From the NCBI RefSeq assembly GCF_030812785.1, contig NZ_JAUSTJ010000001.1, positions 1,612,001 through 1,676,000 of the forward strand: a DNA stretch of 64,000 nucleotides, written 5' to 3'. How positions within the stretch are numbered: position 1 is the stretch's first letter; every line of letters begins with the position of its first letter. The notes beneath the pieces are model-generated. The model was given only the letters and a program-made list of their open reading frames with translations, did not search any database and had not been told where the DNA came from. This document shows, in pieces, positions 1-9,033 of the stretch. Source of the stretch: Sphingomonas kyeonggiensis. GTDB lineage: Bacteria > Pseudomonadota > Alphaproteobacteria > Sphingomonadales > Sphingomonadaceae. The translations under genes and the position numbers were made by a program.

Positions 1-1
1 G

Positions 2-127
2 CTGTTCGCCCAGGGGCTCAACCTGTTCAACGAGAAGACCTTCACCTATTCGGTCTTCAAGGAACGCGTGATCACCTACGAGACGTACGGCCCGCGCTAC
101 GCACTGGGTATCCGTGCGAACTTCTAG
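2..127 (+). CDS. TonB-dependent receptor, C-terminal end (partial)
   Basis: This is the last 41 codons of a gene that begins before the window. The peptide ends with YALGIRANF, an aromatic-terminated final beta strand typical of outer-membrane beta barrels that BamA recognises. The stretch LFNEKTFTYSVFKERVITYE fits the last strand-turn-strand of sphingomonad TonB-dependent receptors, which import iron chelates, oligosaccharides or other large ligands with energy from TonB-ExbBD. The plug, TonB box and ligand loops are outside the window, so the substrate cannot be inferred. Confidence 0.7.
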   Translation: MFAQGLNLFNEKTFTYSVFKERVITYETYGPRYALGIRANF

Positions 128-707
128 ATCGTCCCTCGCATCCTCCAGCGGCCGCCGGTGGCGGCCGCTGGAGGCGCACCGATCGGTAGCCAGCTGCGCC
201 TAGGCCAACGAGTTTCGATCGTGGACATCGACGATGATGACTGCGTCATTCTCGTGGAGCAGTCGGCAGGGCTGGGGCCGGTATCGCTTGGGCGCCCCAC
301 GGCCCTGCGCCGGGGAATTCGATCATCGAGGACCGATGCGTGCTCCGCCGCCTAGCAGCGCCCCGATCGGAAATGGCCGGAATCAGCCCTCCCCGGCACC
401 TCGGCCCAGAAGCTAGGCCGTAAACTCATAAAACGACCGCTCTTGGCGAGAGCGCTAAACGTCCGACATTGGGTGGTTTCCTGTCCGTCGGTTCTCGGAA
501 CGATACTCCATTGAAGCAGACGTTCAACCGAGCAGCGGCATCGGTGGTCTATCGGGTTGTTGCCAGAGCCCGAGGCAAGCATCCGCTGCAGGCGGTGATT
601 GTCATTTCACGCCTCGTTCGCCGTCATCACCGCATGAGACTTGCAATGTAGGATTTCAAATGTTCCGTGTATGTTCTCGACCTTTCGAGATCATAGGAGA
701 AGCGATC
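128..707. other. Gene-free spacer with degenerate intergenic repeats
   Basis: I find no convincing gene in this stretch. The short frames lack ribosome sites and recognisable composition. It holds short GC-rich inverted repeats (for example GCCGCCGGTGGCGGC near 151-165) and, at 459-486, one copy of a motif reading ACGTCCGACATTGGGTGGTT that recurs near 2733 and 4620. The last 60 bases carry the leader and Shine-Dalgarno sequence of the tail-fibre gene. Confidence 0.5.
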
Positions 708-2564
708 ATGGCTTTTGTAACGGACACGGACCTTGGAGCGTCGGGCGCCGCCCAAGGAGCAAATATGGTCGGTTTTGTTCAAGATGGCGCCGGTGCCGTT
801 GCCCGGACAGCGATGGCAAAACTGAGAGAGACGGTATCGATCGCCGACTATGGCGGAGTGACGGGTGGCAACCTCAACCTGCCAGTGGCGACCGCCCTGT
901 CTGCGATCGGAACCGCCAACCCGGTGCGACTGATCTTCCCGCGCGGAAACTATACGATTGACGCCCATGTTGATTGGAGTCCCTATCGCAACGTCACTTT
1001 CGTGGTCGAGCCGGGCGTCTCCATCAATCATGGAGCGAACGACATCACCTTCCCCGAACGCGTAGAGATCGGGCTCGGTGTCAGCTTGATCGGCGCGGGC
1101 AAGGTGACGCAGAAGAACAAGGATGAAACGCCGCTCGCCGTGACGCCGGGCGGCTATATCGCTCTCGGTAACGTCGCGCAGGGCCTCGGCGCGCTGTCCG
1201 CGAACATTGGCGGGCACAACAATTTTGCCTTTGGCGTCGATGCGCTCAGCAAGGCGCAGCATGTTCGCAGCGCCATCGCGATCGGTAACAGCGCGCAACA
1301 GAACATCGTCGGCGATGCGACCGGTGCGCGAGCAATGGTGGGCGCAGGTGATCCGCTGAGCTTCTTCGCCAACGGCGATGCCTGCGTCGCGATCGGCGAT
1401 TTCACGCTTCGCAAGAACCTCACCGGCACGGAAAGCATCGCGATCGGGGTAAATACGCTCCTGGAGCAGACGGCAGGTCATTGTAACGTGGCCGTGGGCG
1501 CGCACAGTCAGATCAATGGCGCCGACACCGGCTATAATTGCTCGCTGGGCGGCTATTGCCTCGTCAACAACCAGAGCAAGAACAACGTCGCGGTCGGCTG
1601 GGCTGCGCTCGAAGGGCAAACACTTGGCGCCAATATCGCGATCGGCCATTCCGCGATGAACGGCAACAAGACCGGCACGCGCAACGTCGGTATCGGCTCT
1701 CTGGTCATGCTTGATGGGCAGACCGGCACGGACAACGTCGCAATTGGCCAGGAAGCCGCAAAGAACATGGTCGAGCCGGTTCAGTGCACGATCATCGGCT
1801 CCTATGCTGGCGGCTCGGGCGGTGGTTCCGTCACGAACTTGACCGCGGTGGGTTATATGGCGGGACTCACCGTCACGGGTGCAGGAATCAGCAACACTGC
1901 GATCGGCGTCAATGCGCTGACGGGCGTAACGACCTTCGAGAATTGCTTTGGGCTCGGCGCGAGCGCCACGGTCACGGGTTCCAATCAGGGGCAACTCGGC
2001 AGCAGCAACGTAACCGTCTATGCCTATGGTGCGATCCAGAACCGCTCCGATATCCGCGACAAGGAAGACGTGCGCGACACGGTGCTTGGGCTCGACTTCA
2101 TCATGGCGCTGCGCCCAGTCGACTTCCGATGGGATCGCCGCGACGAGTATCGCACGGATCCGCCATCGATGCCTGATATCGAGCGGCCGAACGTGCCTGC
2201 CCCGATCGAAGGAAGTCCGACCTACGTGGAGGACATGCGGGCCTTCACGAAGATCATGATTCCTTATGAAGCGGCGATGGCGCGCCACCGCGAGGAGATG
2301 CTGGCATGGGCCGAAAGCAACAAACTCGCCAACATCACAAAGGACGGATCGAAGAAGCGCAATCGCTACCACCACGGCCTGATCGCGCAGGAAGTCAGGG
2401 CGGTGCTTAGCGAGCAAGGTATCGACTTTGGCGGCTATCAGGATCACTCCATCAACGGCGGTGATGACGTGCTCTCGATCGGCTACGAAGAACTGATCTC
2501 GCCGCTCATCAAAGCGGTGCAGGAACTGACCGCAAGAGTTGAGGCCCTCGAAGAATCTTCCTAG
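708..2564 (+). CDS. Phage-type tail fibre/tailspike protein with C-terminal S74 intramolecular chaperone domain
   Basis: The start at 708 is chosen because AGGAGA lies 7 bases upstream; an earlier ATG at 660 has no such site. The 618-residue product has an N-terminal adaptor-like region, then many repeats built on AIG, VAVG and IAIG, like the beta-roll heads of trimeric adhesins, and a C-terminal Peptidase_S74 (endosialidase-type chaperone) domain. The Ser447-Asp-x-x-x-Lys452 spacing (SDIRDK) matches the self-cleavage dyad of that family, followed by LRPVDFRW, GLIAQEV and a coiled coil ending LIKAVQELTARVEALEE. Such domains trimerise the fibre and then cut themselves off. No capsid, tail or lysis genes are nearby, so it may be a phage remnant or an adopted surface fibre. 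Confidence 0.85.
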   Translation: MAFVTDTDLGASGAAQGANMVGFVQDGAGAVARTAMAKLRETVSIADYGGVTGGNLNLPVATALSAIGTANPVRLIFPRGNYTIDAHVDWSPYRNVTFVVEPGVSINHGANDITFPERVEIGLGVSLIGAGKVTQKNKDETPLAVTPGGYIALGNVAQGLGALSANIGGHNNFAFGVDALSKAQHVRSAIAIGNSAQQNIVGDATGARAMVGAGDPLSFFANGDACVAIGDFTLRKNLTGTESIAIGVNTLLEQTAGHCNVAVGAHSQINGADTGYNCSLGGYCLVNNQSKNNVAVGWAALEGQTLGANIAIGHSAMNGNKTGTRNVGIGSLVMLDGQTGTDNVAIGQEAAKNMVEPVQCTIIGSYAGGSGGGSVTNLTAVGYMAGLTVTGAGISNTAIGVNALTGVTTFENCFGLGASATVTGSNQGQLGSSNVTVYAYGAIQNRSDIRDKEDVRDTVLGLDFIMALRPVDFRWDRRDEYRTDPPSMPDIERPNVPAPIEGSPTYVEDMRAFTKIMIPYEAAMARHREEMLAWAESNKLANITKDGSKKRNRYHHGLIAQEVRAVLSEQGIDFGGYQDHSINGGDDVLSIGYEELISPLIKAVQELTARVEALEESS

Positions 2565-2576
2565 TCTTGGAGCTCA

Positions 2577-2608
2577 CACCCCCGTGGAAAACATTTTGCA
2601 CGGGGGTG
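2577..2608 (+). terminator. Inverted repeat after the tail-fibre gene
   Basis: CACCCCCGTG at 2577-2586 pairs perfectly with CACGGGGGTG at 2599-2608, and the loop contains AAAA and TTTT that can extend the stem. It begins 12 bases after the tail-fibre stop. There is no following T run, so it is only a probable terminator. Confidence 0.5.
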
Positions 2609-2810
2609 CTGTGACGCTTGGGGTGCCATCACTGCATTGAGCAGCTTTGGGGTATTGCGACAAGCACCGTGTATGGCCGGCTTCGGGGCGATAGCCGCCC
2701 GGCCGCTTTTTGGTGCGGCCGTCCTACCGCTGGACGGCCGACGTTGGGTGGTTTGCGGACAGGCCGCTTTTAGATCGCATTTGTGGTTTCCGGCCTGATA
2801 GGACCCTTGG

Positions 2811-4418
2811 TCAGCGCTTCGCGTCCGCGACCAGGGCGAGCTTGCGGCGAAACTCCACGCTGTCGTTCATGTTGCGGGAAATTCGCGCCGAGTGCCACAG
2901 ATGCCGCCGTCCGACTTCCAGCTGGCCGCCGGCGATTTCATGGGTGCCGAGCCGTTCGCACGCTTGCGCCTTCATTGGTTCGTCGTCGAAGCCGTCGCGG
3001 TCGCATAGCAGCGCATAAAGCTTCATCGCGCCAGCGCCATCGCCCATCTTCTGCAGCGCTTCGCCACCCCACAGGGGGACGACCGGGCGGCGGTCGGCAT
3101 CCAGATCGAACCGCGCGAGCAGCTGGCGCGCCATCGGAGCAAGCGCCGGCGAAGTGACGTTCGACAACAGCCGCAGCATATAGACATCGGGCCGCGCGAA
3201 CCGCTCGGGCGCCACGCGCGCCAGCAGTTCGGCGAGCGCCACCGCGCGGTCACCGCCCTGGCCCGTCATGCGCGCCCGAAATGCCTGGAGCAGCGCCTCG
3301 TCCAGTAGCTGCTCTATTACCATAGGCGCCGGCTTCGTGCCGATCGCACGCGCAACCTCCGCCAGCGACCGGTCGAAATCGATGGCCTCGCCGCCCGCTA
3401 CCCAGCCGTCGAAAAAGGCCAGGCCGAACGGCTGGCGTAGGACCTCTGCATAGTCGAGCTGCGCTAGCGCCGAGGGTGTGTCCGCATTGGCGAGGAAGAT
3501 GAAGGTCAGCTTTTTGTCGGGGACGCGCAGGAACAGGGCGGATTCGGCTTGGCCATAGCCGAACACCCAGTGCAGCCGCGTTCCCACGCTGGACTGGGTG
3601 AACCAGCCAAAGCCATAGGGATGCCCGTTGCGCGGCGTCGTCAGACGGTCGTAGGCGGCCTGGCCGATCAGCGCGTTGCGGTCGAGCGCGGCCGCGTATT
3701 TGGCGAGGTCGTCGATCGTCGAGATCAGGCCCGAGGCCGGATAGGCCGCATCCCAGTCATAGGGCCTCTCTATATAGTTCCAGCCGGTCGCGGAGGCCAC
3801 GGCTTCATAGCGCCGCACGGCTCGCGCGGCGAGCGGACTGTCCTTCTGATAGCCCGTCATTGTGTCGGTCATGCCGAGCGGCCTGAGGATCCGCTGGCGG
3901 TTTTGCACGACATAGCTCTGCGGCGATTCCATCCCACTGATCTTGTCGAACACGCCGGACAGGAGGTTGAAGCGCGCGCCGTTGTAGAAATAGGTCTCGC
4001 CCGGGCGCCCGCCCGCACTCATGCTGAGCACGTCGCCGAGTGTGATGTTGGGGTCGCCGATGCCTTCCGGCGGATGCCAGCCGGTGTTGAGCGGATAGGC
4101 GAGCAACGGATCGTCCAACCGGATCCTGCCTTCCGCCTCGAGCTGGCTGAGGATGATCCCGGTCATCGACTTGGTGACTGAGGCGATGCCGAACAGCGAA
4201 TTGGCCTTCACCGGCGCGCCAGAGCCCCGGTCAGCGACGCCTTCTTGGTGGCGATAGACGATCCTGCCGTCGCGAACGACGGCGGCGCTGAAGCCGGGAA
4301 GCTGGAGCTGGACCGCGATGCGGTGCAGCCGGGCGGTGAAGGCAGCTTCGCTGGGCTGCGCTTGAGTCGGCGTCGCGAAGGCGAGCGCCACCGCCGAGAT
4401 CCAGAACCGCGCATGCAT
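2811..4418 (-). CDS. Beta-lactamase-family serine hydrolase, exported
   Basis: The start at 4418 has GGGGAGAGA just upstream and gives an N-terminal signal peptide (MHARFWISAVALAFATPTQAQ). A TTG at 4433 is an alternative. The mature part begins with the usual class C/penicillin-binding layout: a lead-in strand (PGFSAAVVRDGRIVY), the nucleophile box SVTK (SxxK) and a tyrosine-rich second box (YFYNGARFNLL) that stands in for YxN with one extra residue. At about 535 residues it is longer than a single beta-lactamase fold. The extra C-terminal 150 or so residues contain tetratricopeptide-like helices (ALQKMGDGAGAMKLYALL). These enzymes include esterases, D-amino peptidases and carboxypeptidases, so the substrate is unknown. 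Confidence 0.8.
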   Translation of the reverse strand: MHARFWISAVALAFATPTQAQPSEAAFTARLHRIAVQLQLPGFSAAVVRDGRIVYRHQEGVADRGSGAPVKANSLFGIASVTKSMTGIILSQLEAEGRIRLDDPLLAYPLNTGWHPPEGIGDPNITLGDVLSMSAGGRPGETYFYNGARFNLLSGVFDKISGMESPQSYVVQNRQRILRPLGMTDTMTGYQKDSPLAARAVRRYEAVASATGWNYIERPYDWDAAYPASGLISTIDDLAKYAAALDRNALIGQAAYDRLTTPRNGHPYGFGWFTQSSVGTRLHWVFGYGQAESALFLRVPDKKLTFIFLANADTPSALAQLDYAEVLRQPFGLAFFDGWVAGGEAIDFDRSLAEVARAIGTKPAPMVIEQLLDEALLQAFRARMTGQGGDRAVALAELLARVAPERFARPDVYMLRLLSNVTSPALAPMARQLLARFDLDADRRPVVPLWGGEALQKMGDGAGAMKLYALLCDRDGFDDEPMKAQACERLGTHEIAGGQLEVGRRHLWHSARISRNMNDSVEFRRKLALVADAKR

Positions 4419-4615
4419 GATCTCTCTCCCCAACCCCGATTCGGTGCCGAAACATGCCGCACTATGAAACCGGTTACAATCTCGCGTTGACCTTGCCGCG
4501 GTGAGAGGTCCGGAGGGGGCACCGAATGGCAGCTAATGGACCCAGCTGCGCCTAACCCCGCACGACGACGCTTGGGGCGTTTGCAGCCTGGCGGCTTTTG
4601 GATCAGCCGCCGCAC

Positions 4616-4720
4616 CGCGGAACGACCGCCATTGGGTGGAGAGCGGATTGGCAGATCCTGGGTGGAATGCGGACAGGCGACTTTACGGATGATGTCTTCG
4701 AAAGCGGACATTGTCATTGG
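4616..4720. repeat. Degenerate sphingomonad-type intergenic repeat (copy 3)
   Basis: AACGACCGCCATTGGGTGG at 4621-4639 resembles motifs at 459-486 and 2733-2760. The downstream segment repeats GGGTGGAATGCGGACA and AAAGCGGACATTGTCATTGG, variants of the same unit. The block fills the space between two divergently transcribed genes. Confidence 0.5.
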
Positions 4721-4763
4721 TCCGTGCGGCCGCTTATGGTTTTGCTTTCGACCGGGATCCAGC

Positions 4764-5654
4764 ATGCTTAAGACACTCGTCGCCAAGCTCATAGCCTGCG
4801 TTGCGCTCCTCTCGGCCGCAACAGCTGCTAACAGCGACGACAAGGCCATCGATGGCCGTTTCGATGTAGGCGGGCGCTCCATACGTCTAGCCTGCAAGGG
4901 CGCAGGCAGCCCTACCGTGGTGATCGACGCGGGAATGGGAACGGCGCCTGTCGAAGACCCGGGCTGGAACGCCATCGCGGACCAGGTGGCCCCGGTTACG
5001 CGAGTTTGCCTATACGATCGGGCCGGGCTCGGCGGGAGCGATCCGGCACCGGCGGGGTCGCGCTCCAGCCTCGATTTCGCAGCTGATCTGCACGCCGCGC
5101 TGTCCGCCGCCCGGATAAAGGGGCCCTATCTTCTGGTCGGCCATTCGGTAGGCGGGCTCCACGCGCAGGTGTTCGCCGCCAAATATCCATCCGACACCGC
5201 CGGGCTCGTATTGGTGTCCACGACGCATCCCGATCAATTTTCGAAATGGCTCGCGCTGTTGCCCGCGCCCGCCCAGGGCGAGGAAAAGGCCGTCACCGAG
5301 GCACGCTCTTTCCTCCTCAGCATGCAGACGGATCCCAGCAAGAACGAAGAACGGCTGGATATGCGGGCAAGTGCCAGGCAGGCACATCTCCTCACTTCGC
5401 TCGGCAGCAAGCCGGTCATAATCGCCACGCACAGCCCGCGCTTCCGGATGGTGCCCGGATTGTCGGAGCCGCTCGCCGTCAAGCTGGAAGACGCAACGCA
5501 GCGCATGCAGCGCGGATATCTGTCGCTGTCGACCAATGCACACCAGAACGTCGCCGAACGCGCCGGTCATGGCCTGCCGCACGAAGCACCGAAGTTCGTA
5601 GTCGATAACATCCTTCAAGGTGTAGCGGCGGTCCGGGAGCGGGCAGTTCGATAA
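4764..5654 (+). CDS. Alpha/beta-hydrolase, exported
   Basis: The start at 4764 gives a 296-residue protein with a signal peptide (MLKTLVAKLIACVALLSAATAA); the open frame runs further upstream but through repeat DNA. Hallmarks of the fold are a strand and oxyanion region (TVVIDAGMG), the arm CLYDRAGLGGSDPA, the nucleophile elbow GHSVGG with its serine, and a late histidine in ERAGHGLPHEAP that should complete the triad. Proteins with this exact arrangement are usually annotated as generic esterases or lipases. No neighbour points to a substrate. Confidence 0.8.
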   Translation: MLKTLVAKLIACVALLSAATAANSDDKAIDGRFDVGGRSIRLACKGAGSPTVVIDAGMGTAPVEDPGWNAIADQVAPVTRVCLYDRAGLGGSDPAPAGSRSSLDFAADLHAALSAARIKGPYLLVGHSVGGLHAQVFAAKYPSDTAGLVLVSTTHPDQFSKWLALLPAPAQGEEKAVTEARSFLLSMQTDPSKNEERLDMRASARQAHLLTSLGSKPVIIATHSPRFRMVPGLSEPLAVKLEDATQRMQRGYLSLSTNAHQNVAERAGHGLPHEAPKFVVDNILQGVAAVRERAVR

Positions 5655-5878
5655 TAGGGTTGCGCGGCCGTCGCGCCCCGAGTCCCGGCGCGAAAGCGTT
5701 TCACCTAATGGCCGGGATTGAGGCGCTTGCGGCCTGACCGCTGGCGGATCGGCACCCCCCGGCCGCGAACGGCCGGGAATGGGGGTGGATTGCCGCTGGA
5801 CCGTTCTCGGTGTCACCCTTGATTAGTCAGACACTCCAAGGGCCATCTTGTGCGCTACGCGCGACCAGCCCAGGGCCT

Positions 5879-6528
5879 CTATTTCCAATGAGCCCCAAAC
5901 TTCGCCTCCATCCGACGAAGTTCCTCATCGAGCACGGCGACCTCAGCGTCGTTCTGGTCCGCAACCGCGAAGCGGATGCGGGTAGTAAGCTCAGCGATCG
6001 CATATTTTGCGTACGCGAGCGCATTTGCCTCGCGCTCGATCACCTCTGTCGCTTGGCTGGCGAGGGACTTCAAGAGTTCAAGTCCGTTCGCGTCGACGGT
6101 CCGGGGTTTCTGATCCAGAAGGCATAATGTACCCAGCGCAAAGCCATCGCTGGTTACGAGAGGTGCGCAAAATAGGCACGCACATTCATCTCAAGCACCG
6201 CGGGAGCGAACTTGAAGCGTGGCTCGTGCCAAGCATCGGGGACACATAACGGCGCGTAATTCCGAACGCCGATCGCGGCGTCGCAGAAGCTGTCGGGCCT
6301 GGTGAATTCCCTGGGATCGAAGCCGTAGGCCACGGCGAGCCACAGCGTGGAACGGTCGACGATAGACACTGCGGAAAAGGGAAAACCCGTCTCTGCGGCG
6401 ACCCGCTCAGCGATCTGGGAGAGCTCGGCGTCGCCGCTCATGCCAAACACGCCGCTCGTGAGCACGCGCGCCTGACGGCGAAGCTCTGTGAGGCCCGTCG
6501 GGTTATATTCGCGAGCTTGCCCGATCAA
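5879..6528 (-). pseudogene. GAF-domain sensor protein, broken by a frameshift
   Basis: A TTG at 6528, 7 bases after GAGGAA, opens a frame with a GAF domain: AETGFPFSAVSIVD, SFCDAAI, PLCVPDAWHEPRF and ALEMN-type core. The frame meets a stop after VRAYFAHLS at about 6154. Reading on in another frame gives the rest of the same domain (APLVTSDGFALGTLCLLDQ, PRTVDANGLELLKSLASQA) and a helical tail ending EAKFGAHWK at 5879. The two halves join at about 6160, where the family normally reads FAGAPLV. So one gene of about 215 codons has lost its frame there, or the read contains an error. Such GAF proteins follow small coiled proteins in sphingomonads, as here. Confidence 0.7.
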
Positions 6529-6556
6529 TGCGAAATTCCTCAATCGATCCCAACCC

Positions 6557-6724
6557 CTAGCGGGCTTGATCTTCGCGCAGCCTGCGATCAGCCTCATCGG
6601 CGCGCAACTGATAAAGCTTGGCAAGCTCCCGGTGGATGCGCGCTGTTGCGCGCTGACCCAACGCTTCTGCAATCTCAAGTTCTCTCGCTGCACGCGCCCG
6701 GTAATACTCGATTGCATTTGGCAT
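6557..6724 (-). CDS. Small helical protein (55 aa), conserved type
   Basis: This reads ATG CCA AAT GCA ATC GAG TAT TAC and continues for 55 codons to TAG at 6557. The product is almost all helix-forming and charged (MPNAIEYYRARAARELEIAE, LYQLRADEADRRLREDQAR). It closely resembles in layout the 62-residue protein at 31554-31742: an aromatic start, RARAARE/RAREERA, then a second helix with LAKLYQLRAD/LAEAYEQRLA. The GAF gene follows 29 bases downstream on the same strand, so the two are probably cotranscribed. The function is unknown. Confidence 0.65.
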   Translation of the reverse strand: MPNAIEYYRARAARELEIAEALGQRATARIHRELAKLYQLRADEADRRLREDQAR

Positions 6725-6760
6725 GAGGCCGGTCTTCGTTCGTCCTTCCTATTCTCCGCA

Positions 6761-6871
6761 TTAACCTTCTGAAACATGAAGCAGTTCCTGGTGGTTGCGG
6801 TTCTTCGCGCACCTTGAACACGGCTTGTCGCAGGCCTCGAGGCCGATCGTCTCACGGGCACTCTGGAGCAT
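6761..6871 (-). CDS. Possible 36-aa cysteine-rich micro-protein
   Basis: An ATG at 6871 opens a 36-codon frame containing CDKPCSRCAKNRNHQELL, a CxxxCxxC cluster that could bind a metal. A stop lies four codons upstream of the ATG, so it is a discrete frame. There is no clear Shine-Dalgarno sequence, and the region also carries competing short frames, so this is only a suggestion. Confidence 0.25.
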   Translation of the reverse strand: MLQSARETIGLEACDKPCSRCAKNRNHQELLHVSEG

Positions 6872-7822
6872 GTTAACCCGTCATGGACGAAGGTACGTTC
6901 GACCATTTGTTGGCGCAGCTCGAAGGCGTCGATCTCGAGGCCTTCGGCAAGGGAGTTGTGATCCTCCCATGATTTCGGCCAGGTAGACGGTACCCAGTCC
7001 CGCGGCGCGCAGAACCGGGATGGGAGGTGGCCCTCAACTAGGGCGCTAGAGGGGGCGTGGGTCTTCCTGCGCCTTGAATTGCCAATATTCGGCACGTTCC
7101 ATCTCGGCGCCGCCTCGGAAAGCGTAACCCACCAGGCGCTGCAGATTTCGCGCGCAGTGCACCGCAGACTCAACGGTGTGTTCCGTCCCATGATCACATC
7201 GCCCGAGCCGTGCCAGGGATCTCAAGGAAAAGAGCAGGTCACCGGTCACGACCACATCTCCACAAACCTCGCACTATTTTATTCAGTGGAGTGCAGGTTC
7301 GCAACGGGGCGCCCGTGTGGGCGCGTGTAGTCGTACCGTTGCGATCGTGACGGGGCATGCTCGAGGCTATGCCCCGATATGCGGGAGCGACATCAGATCG
7401 TGCGCGCGAAGGGGAGCGACCTTCCTGAAGATCGGCGAGGCGCTCGGCGTGAGCCGGCGCCGCGCGAACGGATCTAAAAGCGGACGCTCGCAGCGCAGGA
7501 GCAGGAAGCGGCCGGAATGGGCGTGCAGGCCATCAGGATCCTGCGCGACTATCGAGGCGACCTGCACGAACGCGTGTCCTTCGCTCAGCGAGACGCTCAT
7601 GGCGCTGCACGCTGCTGATCCAGGAGCCCAATTGCCTTCGCCAGCATGCATACCAATTCATCGCCTGGCTCCGGGCTGGCAACCGCGAGAAGCCTTGATC
7701 AGCCGTCCAACCTGTTCCCACCGTCATCGCCACGAGGCAAAGTTGCGAGCAGCCTGGCCGCTCACCATATCGCCGGATCGCAGAGACTGCATAGCTCTAC
7801 TTTGAAGAAGGAGGGTTACTCG
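6872..7822. other. Long stretch without a convincing gene
   Basis: Nearly 1 kb lies between the small-protein/GAF pair and the next supported start. Several frames look partly protein-like. On plus, an ATG at 6893 starts a 29-codon frame; ATFLKIGEALGVSRRRA near 7420 resembles a helix-turn-helix; EAAGMGVQAIRILRDYRG near 7515 is in another frame. None has both a start and a ribosome site, and the protein-like pieces change frame. I read it as decayed coding DNA. Confidence 0.45.
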
Positions 7823-8026
7823 ATGCTGGTGGCGGCACAACAGGCGATCGTGCGTAAGGCCGGAGCTGCGAAAGCTGTGGTCCTACTTGCAGGTCAAGCT
7901 AAAGAAATAAGCCTCATCGTGAAGTCGGCCGATGAATTCGGTATCTCAGCGGAGCCCATTGCCGGAGATTCACGCGTCATCGTCATTCCGTGGTCGGCGA
8001 TTACATCGCTATCATTCGAAAAATAG
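7823..8026 (+). CDS. Small protein (67 aa), possibly an Sm-like beta barrel
   Basis: The ATG at 7823 is preceded by AAGGAGGG at good spacing, which fixes the start. The sequence is predicted to be mostly strands: AVVLLAGQAKEISLIVKSAD, then FGISAEPI, RVIVIPW and SAITSLSFE. The alternation and the final IPWSAITSLSF recall the last strands of Hfq/Sm folds (KHAISTIVP-like), but similarity is too slight to claim homology. The gene stands alone, so its role is unknown. Confidence 0.6.
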   Translation: MLVAAQQAIVRKAGAAKAVVLLAGQAKEISLIVKSADEFGISAEPIAGDSRVIVIPWSAITSLSFEK

Positions 8027-8257
8027 GTCTTGGCTGCACCGCGGCGAGCAATGGACCTTCGACGCTAACCCTGGTCAGGCCGCCGGCACCGCGGGGGCAA
8101 CCAAGGCAGCCCCCGGATCCCGACGGCTGCCAGGGACGATCGCTTCATGGTCCCGTCGGTGGCGACGAGGCCCCATGGCGGATACACAGATGCAGGTGGT
8201 GCCGCGCGCGCAGGCCGGCAGGACGTCCTTCGTGCCGAACAACCCGCGCGGGCTCGG

Positions 8258-8977
8258 TCAACGGCGTTTGCGCGCGGCGCGTTTGGCGGGCGGCGCGGCC
8301 TTCTGGTCCTTCGGCGCGAGTGCGACGCCGAGGCGACCGGCCAGGTTTCGGCCGATCGCGGCGATGCTCTCCTCGCCCTGGCGCGTCAGGAGCGGCGGCG
8401 CGGAGAAGGTTCGCGCCGTAAGCAGGACGACCACGTGCTTCGAGCCCGTAAGCCGCTTGACCGCCGGCACCTGGGATTCGTGAATCTGGCCGGCCCGATC
8501 GACGATCTCGCCGACTCCCTCGATCGTATCCCTGACGAGGCCGGCGAGCCCCGGGGGCCCGGCAAAGCCGGTGAACGGGGTCACGAAGCTGGTGAGGACG
8601 CCGTCGAAACTGTACGTCTTGTCCGGGATGAAGACATGCGCGTGATAGTCGCTGGGGATGTCGACTTCATTGACGCGAATGACCTGTTCGTCCGGCCCGC
8701 CATAGGGCGAAGGCACGAACTCCTCGATCTTCGCACCGGCGGCGATCCCGCTCCAGACGAAGCGTTCGTCGTGACCGGCCATTTCGCGAAGCACCGCCTC
8801 CAGCGCGTGGGTGCCGCGGCCCTCGAAGACGACGTCCTTGAAGAGAAGGTTGTGGCGGCGCAGGACGGTGAGCGATCCGCTTCGCCTGCCACCCTTCAGC
8901 CACCGGGGCCCGAACGCGATTCCTGGGAGCGCTGCGGCCTGGTCGGACACGACCCAGCCATATCGAACCTTCGCCAT
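8258..8977 (-). CDS. Unknown protein encoded downstream of the cytolysin-like gene
   Basis: The start at 8977 is set by AAGGAGAAACTTC directly upstream. The 239-residue product has no signal peptide or membrane segment. It contains an N-terminal strand-rich part (KVRYGWVVSDQ, LLFKDVVFEGRG), the surface-like segment PSPYGGPDEQVIRVNEVDIP, and a lysine/arginine/alanine-rich tail (KAAPPAKRAARKRR). I do not recognise a family. It lies 56 bases after the cytolysin-like gene on the same strand, so the two are likely cotranscribed. It could be an immunity, folding or accessory factor, but nothing in the sequence decides this. Confidence 0.65.
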   Translation of the reverse strand: MAKVRYGWVVSDQAAALPGIAFGPRWLKGGRRSGSLTVLRRHNLLFKDVVFEGRGTHALEAVLREMAGHDERFVWSGIAAGAKIEEFVPSPYGGPDEQVIRVNEVDIPSDYHAHVFIPDKTYSFDGVLTSFVTPFTGFAGPPGLAGLVRDTIEGVGEIVDRAGQIHESQVPAVKRLTGSKHVVVLLTARTFSAPPLLTRQGEESIAAIGRNLAGRLGVALAPKDQKAAPPAKRAARKRR

Positions 8978-9033
8978 GAAGTTTCTCCTTTCCTTCGCCC
9001 GGGATTGGGCGGTCACGCATGCGATCGAAAAGC

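Noticed and set aside
627..2447. 606-codon minus-strand open frame opposite the tail fibre
   Set aside because: It mirrors the fibre gene, has no ribosome site, and the translation is Arg/Ala/Asp-rich without domain resemblance.
6893..6985. Plus-strand 29-codon frame starting MDEGTFDHLLAQLEG
   Set aside because: No ribosome site, and the opposite strand shows an equally plausible peptide.
7317..7805. 162-codon frame with a helix-turn-helix-like segment
   Set aside because: Protein-like pieces are in different frames and no start signal exists.
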